64,000 nt of DNA from VRUE01 sp963805475 (GTDB taxonomy: Bacteria; Actinomycetota; Thermoleophilia; Solirubrobacterales; 70-9): the NCBI GenBank assembly GCA_963805475.1, contig CAWDUO010000007.1:124001-188000 (forward strand). Direction: 5' to 3'. The position numbers were made by a program, and so were the translations under genes. Within the stretch, counting starts at the first letter, position 1. Each line of letters begins with the position of its first letter. Positions 1 through 8,314 of this stretch are shown one piece after another. The notes under the pieces were generated by a model, which worked only from the letters and a program-made list of their open reading frames with translations, did no database searches and was not told the DNA's origin.

Positions 1-969
1 ACGCTCGGCGTCGACCAGCTCCTCGAAGGAGCCGATGACGTGCACCGTGCCCGCCCGGCGCGCCGCCTCGGCCGTCCAGGGCACCCCGCCCTCGACCGCG
101 AGGTCGAGCTTGAAGGCGGCGGGGCCGTGGCGGTAGCGGCGGTAGGCGCGGGCGACGCGCGGCGGAAGGCGCTCGCCGGCGAGCTCGGCGACGGCGCGCG
201 GCGCCAGGTCGAGCAGGACCGCGTCGGCGCGCGGCAGCTCAGCCAGGGAGCGCACCGGCCGGCCGGTCTCGATCGTCCCGCCGTGCTCGCGGACGACGCT
301 CGCCAGCGCCGCGGCGATCGCCCGCGAGCCGCCTCGCGCGACCGGCCAGCCGCCGCTGTGACCGGCCGCGATCAGGACCGTGCCGACGGCCGAGCTGAGC
401 GGCGCCGAGAGCGGGCTGAAGGAGTGGGCGGCGACGCCGCCGAACAGCGCTCGCGCCTCGCCGCCCGGCAGCCCCCGCGCCAGCAAGGTCGCCGGGGCGA
501 GCGCCCGCACCCCGAAGCCCGCCAGCGCCAGCGGGTGCCGCGGCAGGTGCTGGACCGGGCGCAGGATGTCCTCCCCGAGCGCCTCGAAGCGCCGCGCCGC
601 CGGGCCGAACAGCCGCTCCCAGGCCGGGCCTGCGTCCCCCAGCCCTGCCGCCGTCGCCTCGATCGAACGGACCATCGTCGCCGCCCCGCCGCCATCCAGC
701 GGGTGCGCCATGTCGACCTCCGGCCAGGCCCACTCGAGTCCGTGGCGCTCCAGGCCGAGCGCGCGGAAGGCGGGGGACGCCGCCCCCATCGGGTGCGTCG
801 CGGAGCACTCGTCGTGCAGCAGGCCCGGCAGGGTCAGCTCGCTGCTCCGCGTCCCGCCGCCGATCGTCGGCGCCGCCTCGATCACCGTCACCTGCACCCC
901 GGCCACCGCCAGGTGCGCCGCGGCGGCCAGCCCGTTCGGCCCTGCCCCGACCACCACCGCCTCACTCAT
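1..969 (-). CDS. FAD-dependent oxidoreductase, phytoene-desaturase-like (C-terminus beyond window)
   Basis: Translation of the minus strand from ATG 969 gives MSEAVVVGAGPNGLAAAAHL, a Rossmann dinucleotide fold (GxGxxG at about residues 8-13) followed by an acidic residue at the end of beta-2 (VTVIEA). About 323 residues are seen before the left edge; no stop occurs, so the gene is partial. A later segment with Gly-Gly-Trp-Pro and an ARGGSRAIAAAL stretch resembles the second substrate/FAD motif of the phytoene dehydrogenase-related (CrtI/COG1233) group. The substrate cannot be told; many actinobacterial members are not carotenoid enzymes. It starts 6 bases after the stop of the DUF3556 gene upstream and may be cotranscribed with it, with a palindromic element just before the junction. 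Confidence 0.8.
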   Translation of the reverse strand, partial: MSEAVVVGAGPNGLAAAAHLAVAGVQVTVIEAAPTIGGGTRSSELTLPGLLHDECSATHPMGAASPAFRALGLERHGLEWAWPEVDMAHPLDGGGAATMVRSIEATAAGLGDAGPAWERLFGPAARRFEALGEDILRPVQHLPRHPLALAGFGVRALAPATLLARGLPGGEARALFGGVAAHSFSPLSAPLSSAVGTVLIAAGHSGGWPVARGGSRAIAAALASVVREHGGTIETGRPVRSLAELPRADAVLLDLAPRAVAELAGERLPPRVARAYRRYRHGPAAFKLDLAVEGGVPWTAEAARRAGTVHVIGSFEELVDAER

Positions 970-975
970 CGCATC

Positions 976-2748
976 TCACGCGTTCCGCTGTTCCTTTGCC
1001 CCTGTTATTTGGGGATAAGGAACAGTGGAAGCAGCGAGTGGGGTGACGGGGAAGGGGCGGTCGTCGAGCCAGGGCTGGCGCCCGACCATGTCGGCGACGT
1101 TGACCCAGCCCTCCTCGACCAGGCCCGTCGCCGCGTCGTAGATCCGGTAGCGCTGGCGCTGCTCCTGCGCCGGCTGGGACTCGAGCGTCACCACCCGCAA
1201 CTCGCCCGGCTCGAAGCGGCAGCGCTCCTGCACCGCGGCCAGCAGCCGCCGGTCGTGGAAGTGGCCGTCGCCGAAGTTGTAGCCGAGCACGACGCCGGCG
1301 ACCAGCTCCCCCTCGCGCACGTCGTAGTCCTCGACATCGTCGACCGCGCGCTGGGCGAGCCCATTGAGCGCCCGCCCGTGCGAGTGCATCGAGCGGAACG
1401 CCAGCCCTTTGTGGATCAGCACGTCGATCAGCTCCGGCTCGTAGAACTTGGCCAGCTGCTCGGTGACGATCGGCGCCGGCTTGACCAGCCCCGCGTCGAG
1501 CTTCGACTCGGCGCTGCCCCCGCGCCGGAACAGCCACTGGCTGGTCGCCCAGTTGCCGGCGTAGTAGCGCATCGCGGGCAGGAAGGAGACGAGATCGGGA
1601 CGCAAGTTGCCGAGCACCGGCAGGCCGATGCAGGGCACCGCGAGGATCAGCAGGAGCAGCGGGTCCTCCAGCGTCGACCAGGGCGTCGCTCCGTAGTGGC
1701 CGAAGAGGAAGAGCAGGCCGAAGATCATGAACACGTTCCACTCCAGCGGCACCGCCAGCGGGAAGGTCGAGAGGATGTGCAGGTGGAAGATCACCATCCC
1801 GGCGACGGCGAGCGTGCCGATCCAGCCGCCCTGGGAGACGAGCAGGATCGCCGGCAGGGTGAACTCGATCACGGTGCCGAGGTGGGCGGCGGAGGCGCCG
1901 AGCCGCGAGGGCAGCAGGTCGTCGGGGTGATCGCGGTACAGGCGGCGCTTCATCGCCCGCGAGCGGTTCCAGGGCGTGTTGCTGATCATCACCGTGACGA
2001 CGAAGGGGAAGTGGCGGTTGAGCTTCGAGGACGCCGCCCCCCACCAGATGCAGACGAAGACGAGCTGCGCGGCGACGATCATGTTGGTCAGCGGGAAGAG
2101 GAAGATCAGCGACAGCGTGCCGTAGATTTCGGGGCGCGCCGCCAGGAATGAGACCTTGTCGCGCAGGCCGAGTGCGCCGAGCAGGACGAGCAGGACCCCG
2201 ACGGCGGCCGGGTCGAGGCGGCCGGCGCTCGCCGCGGTGGAGTCGATGCCCCCGGAGAGCAACAGGTTGAGCGCCGCGACGAGCAGGCCCGCGTAGAGGA
2301 CGACGTCGAAGAGCGTGCGCCGCGTGCCGCGGGTCAGCGGCACCCGCTCGGGCCAGGGCGGCAGGCGCACCGTCCCCGGCCGCAGCCAGTAGAGGACGCC
2401 GCCGATCATCGGCGAGAAGCGCAGGGTCAGCGGCAGCGAGCCGGCGCCCAGCCCGAGCACCTCCCACAGCATCGTCCAGACCACCGCCTTCTCGAACACG
2501 ATCGGCTCGGTCCACCAGGAGCCCAGCTCACCGAGCCCGCCGAGGCCCGGCGTGGTCGCGGCGATCAAGAGCAGGCCGCCGCCCGCGTAGACGACGAGCT
2601 TGACGACGTAGAGCAGGTAGACGAATGTCGGCGTGCCGAACCCGTTCACCGCCCAGTCCTGCGCGCAGGCCTTGATCCGCTCCAGGTGCGGGCTGCGGCG
2701 CCACTCGTCGTACTCGAAAGGGGGTGGAGTTGGTTGGACGAAACCGAT
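976..2748 (-). CDS. DUF3556-type polytopic membrane protein; start codon displaced or ATC
   Basis: About 590 residues with numerous hydrophobic helices in the first two thirds and a soluble C-terminal part. It matches what I recall of the actinobacterial DUF3556 family (function unknown): the frame reads I-G-F-V-Q-P then FEYDEWRRSPHLERIKACAQ and NGFGTP, where family members begin Met-Gly-Phe. The first usual start in frame is GTG at 2649, which would delete about 33 conserved residues; no ATG, GTG or TTG lies between 2649 and the in-frame stop near 2758. The codon aligned with the family's first Met is ATC (2746-2748), 5 bases from a palindromic element that occupies the normal promoter/RBS position. 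The last 17 codons lie in another palindromic element. The gene may start at ATC, at GTG 2649, or be damaged. Confidence 0.72.
   Translation of the reverse strand: MGFVQPTPPPFEYDEWRRSPHLERIKACAQDWAVNGFGTPTFVYLLYVVKLVVYAGGGLLLIAATTPGLGGLGELGSWWTEPIVFEKAVVWTMLWEVLGLGAGSLPLTLRFSPMIGGVLYWLRPGTVRLPPWPERVPLTRGTRRTLFDVVLYAGLLVAALNLLLSGGIDSTAASAGRLDPAAVGVLLVLLGALGLRDKVSFLAARPEIYGTLSLIFLFPLTNMIVAAQLVFVCIWWGAASSKLNRHFPFVVTVMISNTPWNRSRAMKRRLYRDHPDDLLPSRLGASAAHLGTVIEFTLPAILLVSQGGWIGTLAVAGMVIFHLHILSTFPLAVPLEWNVFMIFGLLFLFGHYGATPWSTLEDPLLLLILAVPCIGLPVLGNLRPDLVSFLPAMRYYAGNWATSQWLFRRGGSAESKLDAGLVKPAPIVTEQLAKFYEPELIDVLIHKGLAFRSMHSHGRALNGLAQRAVDDVEDYDVREGELVAGVVLGYNFGDGHFHDRRLLAAVQERCRFEPGELRVVTLESQPAQEQRQRYRIYDAATGLVEEGWVNVADMVGRQPWLDDRPFPVTPLAASTVPYPQITGAKEQRNA
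982..1031. repeat. Palindromic element family A, copy 1
   Basis: Left arm GTTCCGCTGTTCCTTTGCCC and right arm GGGGATAAGGAACAGTGG form an imperfect inverted repeat around a short AT-rich loop. The element supplies the C-terminal codons of the DUF3556 gene (S-T-V-P-Y-P...K-E-Q-R-N-A then stop). Other copies are at 11042, 20677, 49732, 56680 and 60474. Confidence 0.85.
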
Positions 2749-2752
2749 GTGG

Positions 2753-2866
2753 GGAGCCTATCCCGGTAGGGCCTCCACTTAACTTTTTTGAGGGCGTCTG
2801 GCGGCCGTCCGAGATCCGCGGCGCCAAAAAAGTACAAGACGTTCCGGCCCTACCGGGATAGGCTCC
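2753..2866. repeat. Long inverted-repeat element family D, copy 1 (114 bp)
   Basis: Perfect 21-bp terminal inverted repeats at 2753-2773 and 2846-2866 (core CCTATCCCGGTAGGGCC) enclose 72 bp. Inside are the words CACTTAACTTTTT near the left end and AAAAGTACAAGACGTTCC near the right end, both shared, in reverse orientation, with the copy at 37169. The element fills the region between the divergent DUF3556 and exonuclease genes and ends 4 bases before the exonuclease ATG, so it must form its leader and hold or displace both promoters. No ORF or transposase is inside; it is MITE-like in size and structure. Confidence 0.85.
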
Positions 2867-2870
2867 TGCG

Positions 2871-3746
2871 ATGGGCATGGGCAAACGGCCTCTCCTTGCG
2901 GTGGATGCGCCGTCCATGTTGTTTCGCGCGTATTACGCATTGCCCGATTCGATCAAGGGGTCCGATGGGAAGCCGGTCAATGCGCTGTTGGGCACCGCCA
3001 ACCTGATTTTGAGGGAGGTTGAAGAGCACAGACCTCGGGCGGTGGTGTTGTGTTTCGGCCCTGATGCCGCCTCTTACAGGACCGAGCTGTATCCCGCCTA
3101 CCACGCCGAGCGGGAGGCGGCGATGCCGGAGGATCTGCCGCATCAGTTCGCCGCGGCGGGCGAGTTTTTCGAAGCTTTCAGCTGGACGGTTGCGACCAGC
3201 GAGGAGCTTGAGGCCGACGATCTGCTGGGAACGTACGCCGAGCGCGAGGCCGACGCCGGCGGACACGCGCTGCTGCTGACCGGAGATCGGGACATGTACC
3301 AGTGCGCGGGCGAGCGGGTGACTGTGCTCTATGTAAAGACAGGGGGCAAGGCGGGGGCGGAGGAAGTGGGGCCGGAGGAGGTGCGCGAGCGCTACGGCGT
3401 CGACCCCTCCCGGGTCCCCGACTTCATCGCGCTGCGCGGCGACCCCTCGGACGGGCTGCCCGGCGCGAAGGGGGTCGGGCCGAAGACCGCGGCCGAGCTG
3501 CTGCGCGAGCACGGCACCCTCGAGGCGGTCCTCGACAGCGCGATCCGCGAGCGCCGCCCGAAGCTTCGCGCCGCCCTGGTCGAGGGGCGCGAGGAGCTGC
3601 TCGCCTTCAAGGACATCGCCACCCTGCGCGACGCCGGCGTCGAGCGCCCTCCCGACCGTCCCACCGACTGGGCCGGCGCCGCCGCCGCGGCCCGCGCCCA
3701 CGGCATGAATCGCCTCGCCGAGCGCCTCGAGCAGAACGCCGTCTAG
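2871..3746 (+). CDS. 5'-3' exonuclease (PolA N-terminal/FEN type)
   Basis: Stand-alone 291-residue protein of the T5/PolA-type 5' nuclease family, which removes RNA primers and flaps. The frame shows the N-terminal metal site (AVDAPSMLFRAYYA), the acidic cluster EADDLLGTYAERE, TGDRDMYQ, and the helix-3-turn-helix DNA-binding segment (DPSDGLPGAKGVGPKTAAELL, split here by its Gly-rich hairpin). No polymerase domain follows. The start is ATG 2871; ATG 2877 is an alternative. There is no Shine-Dalgarno because the palindromic element D1 abuts the start, so translation may begin on a short or leaderless message. Its 3' end overlaps the convergent gene by a few bases. Confidence 0.93.
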   Translation: MGMGKRPLLAVDAPSMLFRAYYALPDSIKGSDGKPVNALLGTANLILREVEEHRPRAVVLCFGPDAASYRTELYPAYHAEREAAMPEDLPHQFAAAGEFFEAFSWTVATSEELEADDLLGTYAEREADAGGHALLLTGDRDMYQCAGERVTVLYVKTGGKAGAEEVGPEEVRERYGVDPSRVPDFIALRGDPSDGLPGAKGVGPKTAAELLREHGTLEAVLDSAIRERRPKLRAALVEGREELLAFKDIATLRDAGVERPPDRPTDWAGAAAAARAHGMNRLAERLEQNAV

Positions 3747-5809
3747 CGGCGGCTGCCCGACCTGGCGCTCGCCGGCTCGGGAATCCGCACCCGCAGGTTG
3801 CGGAACCGGCGCCTGTAGAGGGCCTGGCAGGAGGGTTTCTCGTTGATCACCCGGACCCGCAGCCTGTAGGTCCTGCCCGGGACGATCCCGAGCGCCCGCA
3901 CGCCGTTGCCACCCACCGTCCGCGTCGTCTCCCTTTCGCGCTCGACGCGCCGGCGGAAGCGCCGCCAGCGGTGGCGGCGCAGCCCCGGCTCGACGACGAA
4001 GACCTTCACCAGCCGGGCCTGCTTGGCGCGCATGCTGAGGACCAGCCCCCCGCTGCGGCGCGCCCGCACCCTGAGCCGCTGCAGCGCGCAGATGCGGGGC
4101 TTCGCGGCGACCACGCTCACCGCCGGCGCGGCGACGTTCACGACCGGGGCGGGCGACACGTTCACCACCACCGAGCCCTCCGGTTCGGGGGAGTCGCACG
4201 CGTCGCCGATCCCGTCGCCGTCGCCGTCGGCCTGGCCGGGGTTGTAGTGGACCGGGCAGTCGTCGGGGCCGTCGAGCACCCCGTCGGAATCGGTGTCGGG
4301 GACGATCGGGTTGGTCGGCGGGCGGCCGTCTATGCCGTCGATCTCCGCGCAGTTGTCGCGCCCGTCTTCGTCGCTGTCGAGGACGAAGGCGTCGGCGCCG
4401 TAGACGAGCCCCTCGTCGAGGCTCGAGCAGCCGTCTTCGTTGTCGTCGTACGCGGGTTCCCGGGTCTCGCAGCCCGCCAGCGAATCGAGCGGCTGCTTCT
4501 CGGTCCGGCTCAGGGCCCTGTAGTCGTACTGGACGTAGTCGTCCCCTTCGCCGCAATCGATCCGGTCGCGGTAGGCGCGGCTGTCTTCGGCTTCGATCGT
4601 GTCGTCCCCGCCCCTCGCGTCGACGACGTCGTCGCCCTCGGCGGGCAGGATTTCGTTCGCCGCGTCAGTCCCCACGATCCGGTCGGCCTGCGGAGTGCCG
4701 TAGTAGTTCTCGACGTCGTCGCCGAGGTGGTTGTGCTCCGTCGCCGGCCCGTTGTCGTTCGTCCCGGGATCGATCCTCACGGCCAGTTCGCCGGCGAACT
4801 GGTAGGTGATGGTGTCCGAGCCGGCGCCGCCGACGAAGCTGTCCCGAGCGAGCCAGGGCGCCGGCGCGCTTTCGACCGGGTAGCCCGCCTCGAACGTGTC
4901 GTCCCCACCGTCGCCGGTGGCGCGCAGGAAGCCGCCGTTGCGGTCGATCAGCTGATCGTCGCCTCCGGCGCCATGCAGCTCGGCGGGGTAGGTACCGCTC
5001 GAGGCCATCAGATCGGCTCCCTGCGATCCGGTGACCGAGAACACACCGCCGAACACGTCGTTCTCGGTCGTCGCATAGTGTTCCTCGGTCCCGTTTTGCC
5101 GGGACTCTTCAACCGGGTCTTCCAGCGTCGGAGGGGCGCCGGGCGCCACCGCGTAGAGCTGGGGCCCGAAGTACGAGGCCCCTTTGTCGGGCCGGTTCGC
5201 GTAGCTGACGTCGATCCGCTGCTCGCCGTGCGTCTCTTCGCCGCTTTCGGGGTCGGCGTAGGTGGCCAGCTCGTAGGTGTCCCTGCCGAGGCCGGCGTCG
5301 ATCGCGAGCGGCCTTTCGTCGAACAGGCCCATGTCCTCGACGCTGCCGCCGGCGTCGAAGCGCCGCGGCTGCATGTAGGTGGAGATGCGGTCGTTGCCTC
5401 CTCCGTCGGAGGCGCTCGCCGTGAGCATCTCGGGGACGGGTTCGCCGCTCGCCGGGTCGAGCCCCAGGTCGAGGACGTCGTTGCCCTGCCCGAGGTCGAA
5501 ATCGAGCGACACCGTCGCGCTGCAGGCGATCGTCAGCCGCCCGCTGCCCCCGTCGTAGGAGCCGTCGCAGTCCGGCGATTCGTCGGCGGCGAGGTTCCCG
5601 CCGGCAGCGGCCACCACCACCGTGGGAACCGAGTACGGCGGCCCACCGCCCGAGTAGGCGTCGTAGGCGTACATCGTGTTCGCCCCCGCGTCGCCGTGGA
5701 CGGTCACTTCGCTGCCCAACTGAGTGAGGGAGATGGTCGCGGCGCCGGCGAGGCCCGGCGTGAGCGCGAGGACGAGCAGGGTCGCTGTCAGGACGAGAGC
5801 GGAGAACAT
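3743..5809 (-). CDS. Secreted protein with RTX-like and thrombospondin type 3 calcium-binding repeats
   Basis: From ATG 5809 (an upstream ATG at 5869 is possible) the protein has a signal peptide (FSALVLTATLLVLALTPG then AGA cleavage) and about 688 residues. The middle contains several degenerate hemolysin-type calcium-binding motifs of the form GGxGxDxh (for example GAGGDDQLID, GDGGDDTFEA, GGAGSDTITY, ARGGDDTIEA). Further on are two thrombospondin type 3-like calcium loops (DTDSDGVLDGPDDCP, DGDGDGIGDACD). The C-terminus is strongly basic and Arg-rich. It is likely exported and folded by calcium; no enzymatic domain or sorting signal is recognised. Glu and Asp codons are more often GAA/GAC-mixed than in neighbours. 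It converges on the exonuclease gene. Confidence 0.8.
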   Translation of the reverse strand: MFSALVLTATLLVLALTPGLAGAATISLTQLGSEVTVHGDAGANTMYAYDAYSGGGPPYSVPTVVVAAAGGNLAADESPDCDGSYDGGSGRLTIACSATVSLDFDLGQGNDVLDLGLDPASGEPVPEMLTASASDGGGNDRISTYMQPRRFDAGGSVEDMGLFDERPLAIDAGLGRDTYELATYADPESGEETHGEQRIDVSYANRPDKGASYFGPQLYAVAPGAPPTLEDPVEESRQNGTEEHYATTENDVFGGVFSVTGSQGADLMASSGTYPAELHGAGGDDQLIDRNGGFLRATGDGGDDTFEAGYPVESAPAPWLARDSFVGGAGSDTITYQFAGELAVRIDPGTNDNGPATEHNHLGDDVENYYGTPQADRIVGTDAANEILPAEGDDVVDARGGDDTIEAEDSRAYRDRIDCGEGDDYVQYDYRALSRTEKQPLDSLAGCETREPAYDDNEDGCSSLDEGLVYGADAFVLDSDEDGRDNCAEIDGIDGRPPTNPIVPDTDSDGVLDGPDDCPVHYNPGQADGDGDGIGDACDSPEPEGSVVVNVSPAPVVNVAAPAVSVVAAKPRICALQRLRVRARRSGGLVLSMRAKQARLVKVFVVEPGLRRHRWRRFRRRVERERETTRTVGGNGVRALGIVPGRTYRLRVRVINEKPSCQALYRRRFRNLRVRIPEPASARSGSRR

Positions 5810-5901
5810 CGGCGGAGAACGTAAACAGCCCGATCCTCCAAAATCCACACAAATAGTCCACCTGTCCAAATTGAATAGACGGTCGACTTAGGAATTGACC
5901 T

Positions 5902-6612
5902 CTATCGGTAGTCGGGATTTGGGAAGTCGAAGCGGCAGCCCGCGTCCCACTCGGTGCGCTGGTTGCCGTGGGCGGGGATGCCGCCGGCGTCCTTCAGCAT
6001 CCGCGCCAAGTGCAGCATGTTCCAGGCGGCGAAGGTCGTGTTGCGGTTGGTGAAGTCGTTCTCCGGCCCGCCCGAGCCCTCGTCGAGGTAGGACGGCCCC
6101 GGCCCGGCCTCGCCGATCCAGCCGGCGTCGGCCTGCGGCGGGATCGTGTAGCCGAGGTGCTGGAGCGAGTAGAGGACGTTCATCGCGCAGTGCTTGACCC
6201 CGTCCTCGTTGCCGGTCACCAGGCAGCCGCCGACTCGCCCGTAGTAGGCGTACTGGCCGGCTTCGTTGAGCAGGTGGGAGTTGCCGTAGAGGCGCTCGAT
6301 CACCCTCGTGGCGACCGACGACTTCTCCCCCAGCCAGATCGGCATCCCCAGCACCAGGATGTCGGCCTCCATCACCCGCTCGAAGATCGCCGGCCACTCG
6401 TCGCGCTCCCAGCCGTGCTCGGTCATGTCGGGCCACACCCCGGTCGCGATCTCGTGGTCGATCGCCCGGATCGACTCGACCGCCACCCCGTTGGCCCGGA
6501 GGATCTCCATCTGGCGATCCATCAGCCCCTGCGTGTTCGACGTCTCCGGGCTGCGCTTCAGCGTGCAGTTGACGTAGAGGGCGCGCAGGTCTGAGTAGTC
6601 GGTCCCGGCCAC
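5902..6612 (-). CDS. NADPH-dependent FMN reductase / flavodoxin-like protein
   Basis: 236 residues with a flavodoxin fold: beta-1 and phosphate loop LYVNCTLKRSPETSNTQGL, then EADILVLGMPIWLGEKSSVA, and a third flavin-contact region GRVGGCLVTGNEDG. This matches the NAD(P)H-dependent FMN reductase superfamily (IsiB/WrbA-like). The protein is cytosolic and probably supplies reduced flavin or reduces quinones. It lies 23 bp downstream of a flavin monooxygenase gene on the same strand, so the pair may be cotranscribed. The start ATG 6612 follows from the conserved N-terminus. Confidence 0.85.
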   Translation of the reverse strand: MAGTDYSDLRALYVNCTLKRSPETSNTQGLMDRQMEILRANGVAVESIRAIDHEIATGVWPDMTEHGWERDEWPAIFERVMEADILVLGMPIWLGEKSSVATRVIERLYGNSHLLNEAGQYAYYGRVGGCLVTGNEDGVKHCAMNVLYSLQHLGYTIPPQADAGWIGEAGPGPSYLDEGSGGPENDFTNRNTTFAAWNMLHLARMLKDAGGIPAHGNQRTEWDAGCRFDFPNPDYR

Positions 6613-6635
6613 GCCGCGATCTTAAGCGACCGCGC

Positions 6636-8201
6636 TCAGACCGCCAACTTCTCCGCCGCGTCCGATGCGCGCTCCGGCGCCGCGCCGTTGGCGAACCGCA
6701 ACGCCCCGTCGTCGATCGCCCCGCGCCGGATCGTGCGGATGTCGAACAGGTAGTTCTGGCGCAGCTTCCACGGCTCGCGCGAGCCCTGCTTGGGAAACTG
6801 GTCGAGCGAGCGCAGCACGTAGCCGGAGTTGAAGTCGAGCAGCGGCTGCTCGTGGACCCCGGGGTCGACCTCGGGCACGCAGCGCCGGTGGCCGTGCGCC
6901 GACATGTGGTTGAGCAGGCGGCAGACGAACTCCGAGGTCAGGTCCGCCTTCAGCGTCCAGGAGGCGTTGGTGTATCCGACGGTGAAGGCCATGTTGGGGA
7001 CGCCGCTCAGCATCAGGCCCTTGTAGGCCATCGTGCTCGGCACGTCGACCGGCGCGCCGTCGACCGTCAGCTCCATGCCGCCGAGGAAGAGCAGGTTGAG
7101 CCCGGTCGCGGTGACGATCACGTCGGCCTCCAGCCGCTCGCCCGAGGCGAGCGCGATCCCACTCTCGGTGAAGCTCTCGACCGTGTCGGTGACGACCGAC
7201 GCGCTGCCGTCCGAGAGCGCCCGGAAGAGGTCGCCGTCGGGAACCAGGCACATCCGCTGGTCCCACGGGTTGTAGCGGGGCTTGAAGTGCTTGTCGACGT
7301 CGAAGCCGGCCGGCAGGGCGCTCTGCACGCCCTTGCGGATCAGCCGCTTGACCAGCTGCGGCCGGCGACGGCTGAGCTGGTAGAAGAGCGTCTGGATGAC
7401 GACGTTCTTCCAGCGCACCGCGGCGTAGGCGGCGCGCTCGGGCAGCCGGCGGCGCAGCGCCGCGGCGATCCGGTCCTCTGCCGGCAGCGAGGCGATGTAG
7501 GTGGGCGAGCGCTGCAGCATCGTCACGTGCGCGGCCCGCTCGGCCATCGCCGGCACCAGGGTCACCGCGGTCGCGCCGCTGCCGATCACGACGACGCGCT
7601 TGCCGGCGTAGTCGAGGTCCTCCGGCCAGTGCTGCGGGTGGACGATCGGCCCGCCGAACCGCTCCTCCCCCTCGAAGCGCGGCGCGAACCCTTCGTCGTA
7701 GCGGTAGTAGCCGCTGCAGGCCCAGAGGAAGTCGCAGGTGACGCGCACCCGCTCGCCGGCGGCGGCGGCGGCGTTGCCTGCGGCGCCGTCCCCCACCCTT
7801 TCCGCCTCGACCGTCCAGCGCGCCTCCTCGCTCGACCACTCGGCGGCGACGACCCGGTGGCGGTAGCGGATCCGCTCCTCGATCCCGTTCTCGTGCGCCG
7901 TCTCGCGCACGTAGGCGAGGATCGACGGCCCGTCGGTGATCGACTTCTCCTCGGTCCACGGCTTGAACCGGTAGCCGAGCGTGTGCATGTCGGAGTCCGA
8001 GCGGATCCCGGGGTAGCGGAACAGGTCCCAGGTGCCGCCGAGATCCTCGCGCGCCTCGAAGATCGCGTAGCTGCGGCTCGGGCAGCGCTCCTGGAGGTGC
8101 CAGGCCGCGCCGATCCCCGAGAGGCCGGCGCCGACGATCAAGACGTCCAGATGTTCGGGCGACCCCTCGGCCACGGACGCGGATTCTCGCAGACTGGCCA
8201 C
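6636..8201 (-). CDS. Flavin-binding monooxygenase, Baeyer-Villiger type
   Basis: About 521 residues from GTG 8201. Seen: FAD Rossmann motif VGAGLSGIGAAWHL, the GGTWDLFRYPGIRSDSDMHT block, the BVMO fingerprint FGGPIVHPQHWPEDLDY (FxGxxxHxxxWP), and the NADPH Rossmann motif VVIGSGATAVTLVPAM. Together these are diagnostic of class B flavin monooxygenases that insert oxygen into ketones or oxidise heteroatoms. An alternative upstream ATG at 8303 would add 34 residues encoded mostly by a palindromic element (8246-8287), which is unlikely to be native; GTG 8201 just precedes the conserved region. Substrate unknown. Confidence 0.9.
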   Translation of the reverse strand: MASLRESASVAEGSPEHLDVLIVGAGLSGIGAAWHLQERCPSRSYAIFEAREDLGGTWDLFRYPGIRSDSDMHTLGYRFKPWTEEKSITDGPSILAYVRETAHENGIEERIRYRHRVVAAEWSSEEARWTVEAERVGDGAAGNAAAAAGERVRVTCDFLWACSGYYRYDEGFAPRFEGEERFGGPIVHPQHWPEDLDYAGKRVVVIGSGATAVTLVPAMAERAAHVTMLQRSPTYIASLPAEDRIAAALRRRLPERAAYAAVRWKNVVIQTLFYQLSRRRPQLVKRLIRKGVQSALPAGFDVDKHFKPRYNPWDQRMCLVPDGDLFRALSDGSASVVTDTVESFTESGIALASGERLEADVIVTATGLNLLFLGGMELTVDGAPVDVPSTMAYKGLMLSGVPNMAFTVGYTNASWTLKADLTSEFVCRLLNHMSAHGHRRCVPEVDPGVHEQPLLDFNSGYVLRSLDQFPKQGSREPWKLRQNYLFDIRTIRRGAIDDGALRFANGAAPERASDAAEKLAV

Positions 8202-8245
8202 CCAGCCAGTGTGACGACCCGCATGGCGCTCGGGCGATTCGCCAC

Positions 8246-8287
8246 TGTCGACTTTTTCCACATTGGAATGGGGGGAAAATCGACAAC
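8246..8287. repeat. Palindromic element family B, copy 1
   Basis: Arms TGTCGACTTTTTCCAC and (complement) GGGGGAAAATCGACAAC are inverted around a short loop. It lies in the divergent promoter gap between the monooxygenase and the SDR gene. Related copies are at 18978, 33117, 49313 and 42844. Confidence 0.8.
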
Positions 8288-8314
8288 GGCGGGTCTGGGT
8301 CATACTTCGCGGCG

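Noticed and set aside
40..2151. Long open frame on the plus strand (703 codons) opposite the DUF3556 gene
   Set aside because: It is an Arg/Ala/Pro-rich shadow of the minus-strand gene, usual in very GC-rich DNA; no domain pattern.
8202..8303. N-terminal extension of the monooxygenase from ATG 8303
   Set aside because: Half of it is palindrome B1; the conserved FAD motif is well placed from GTG 8201.
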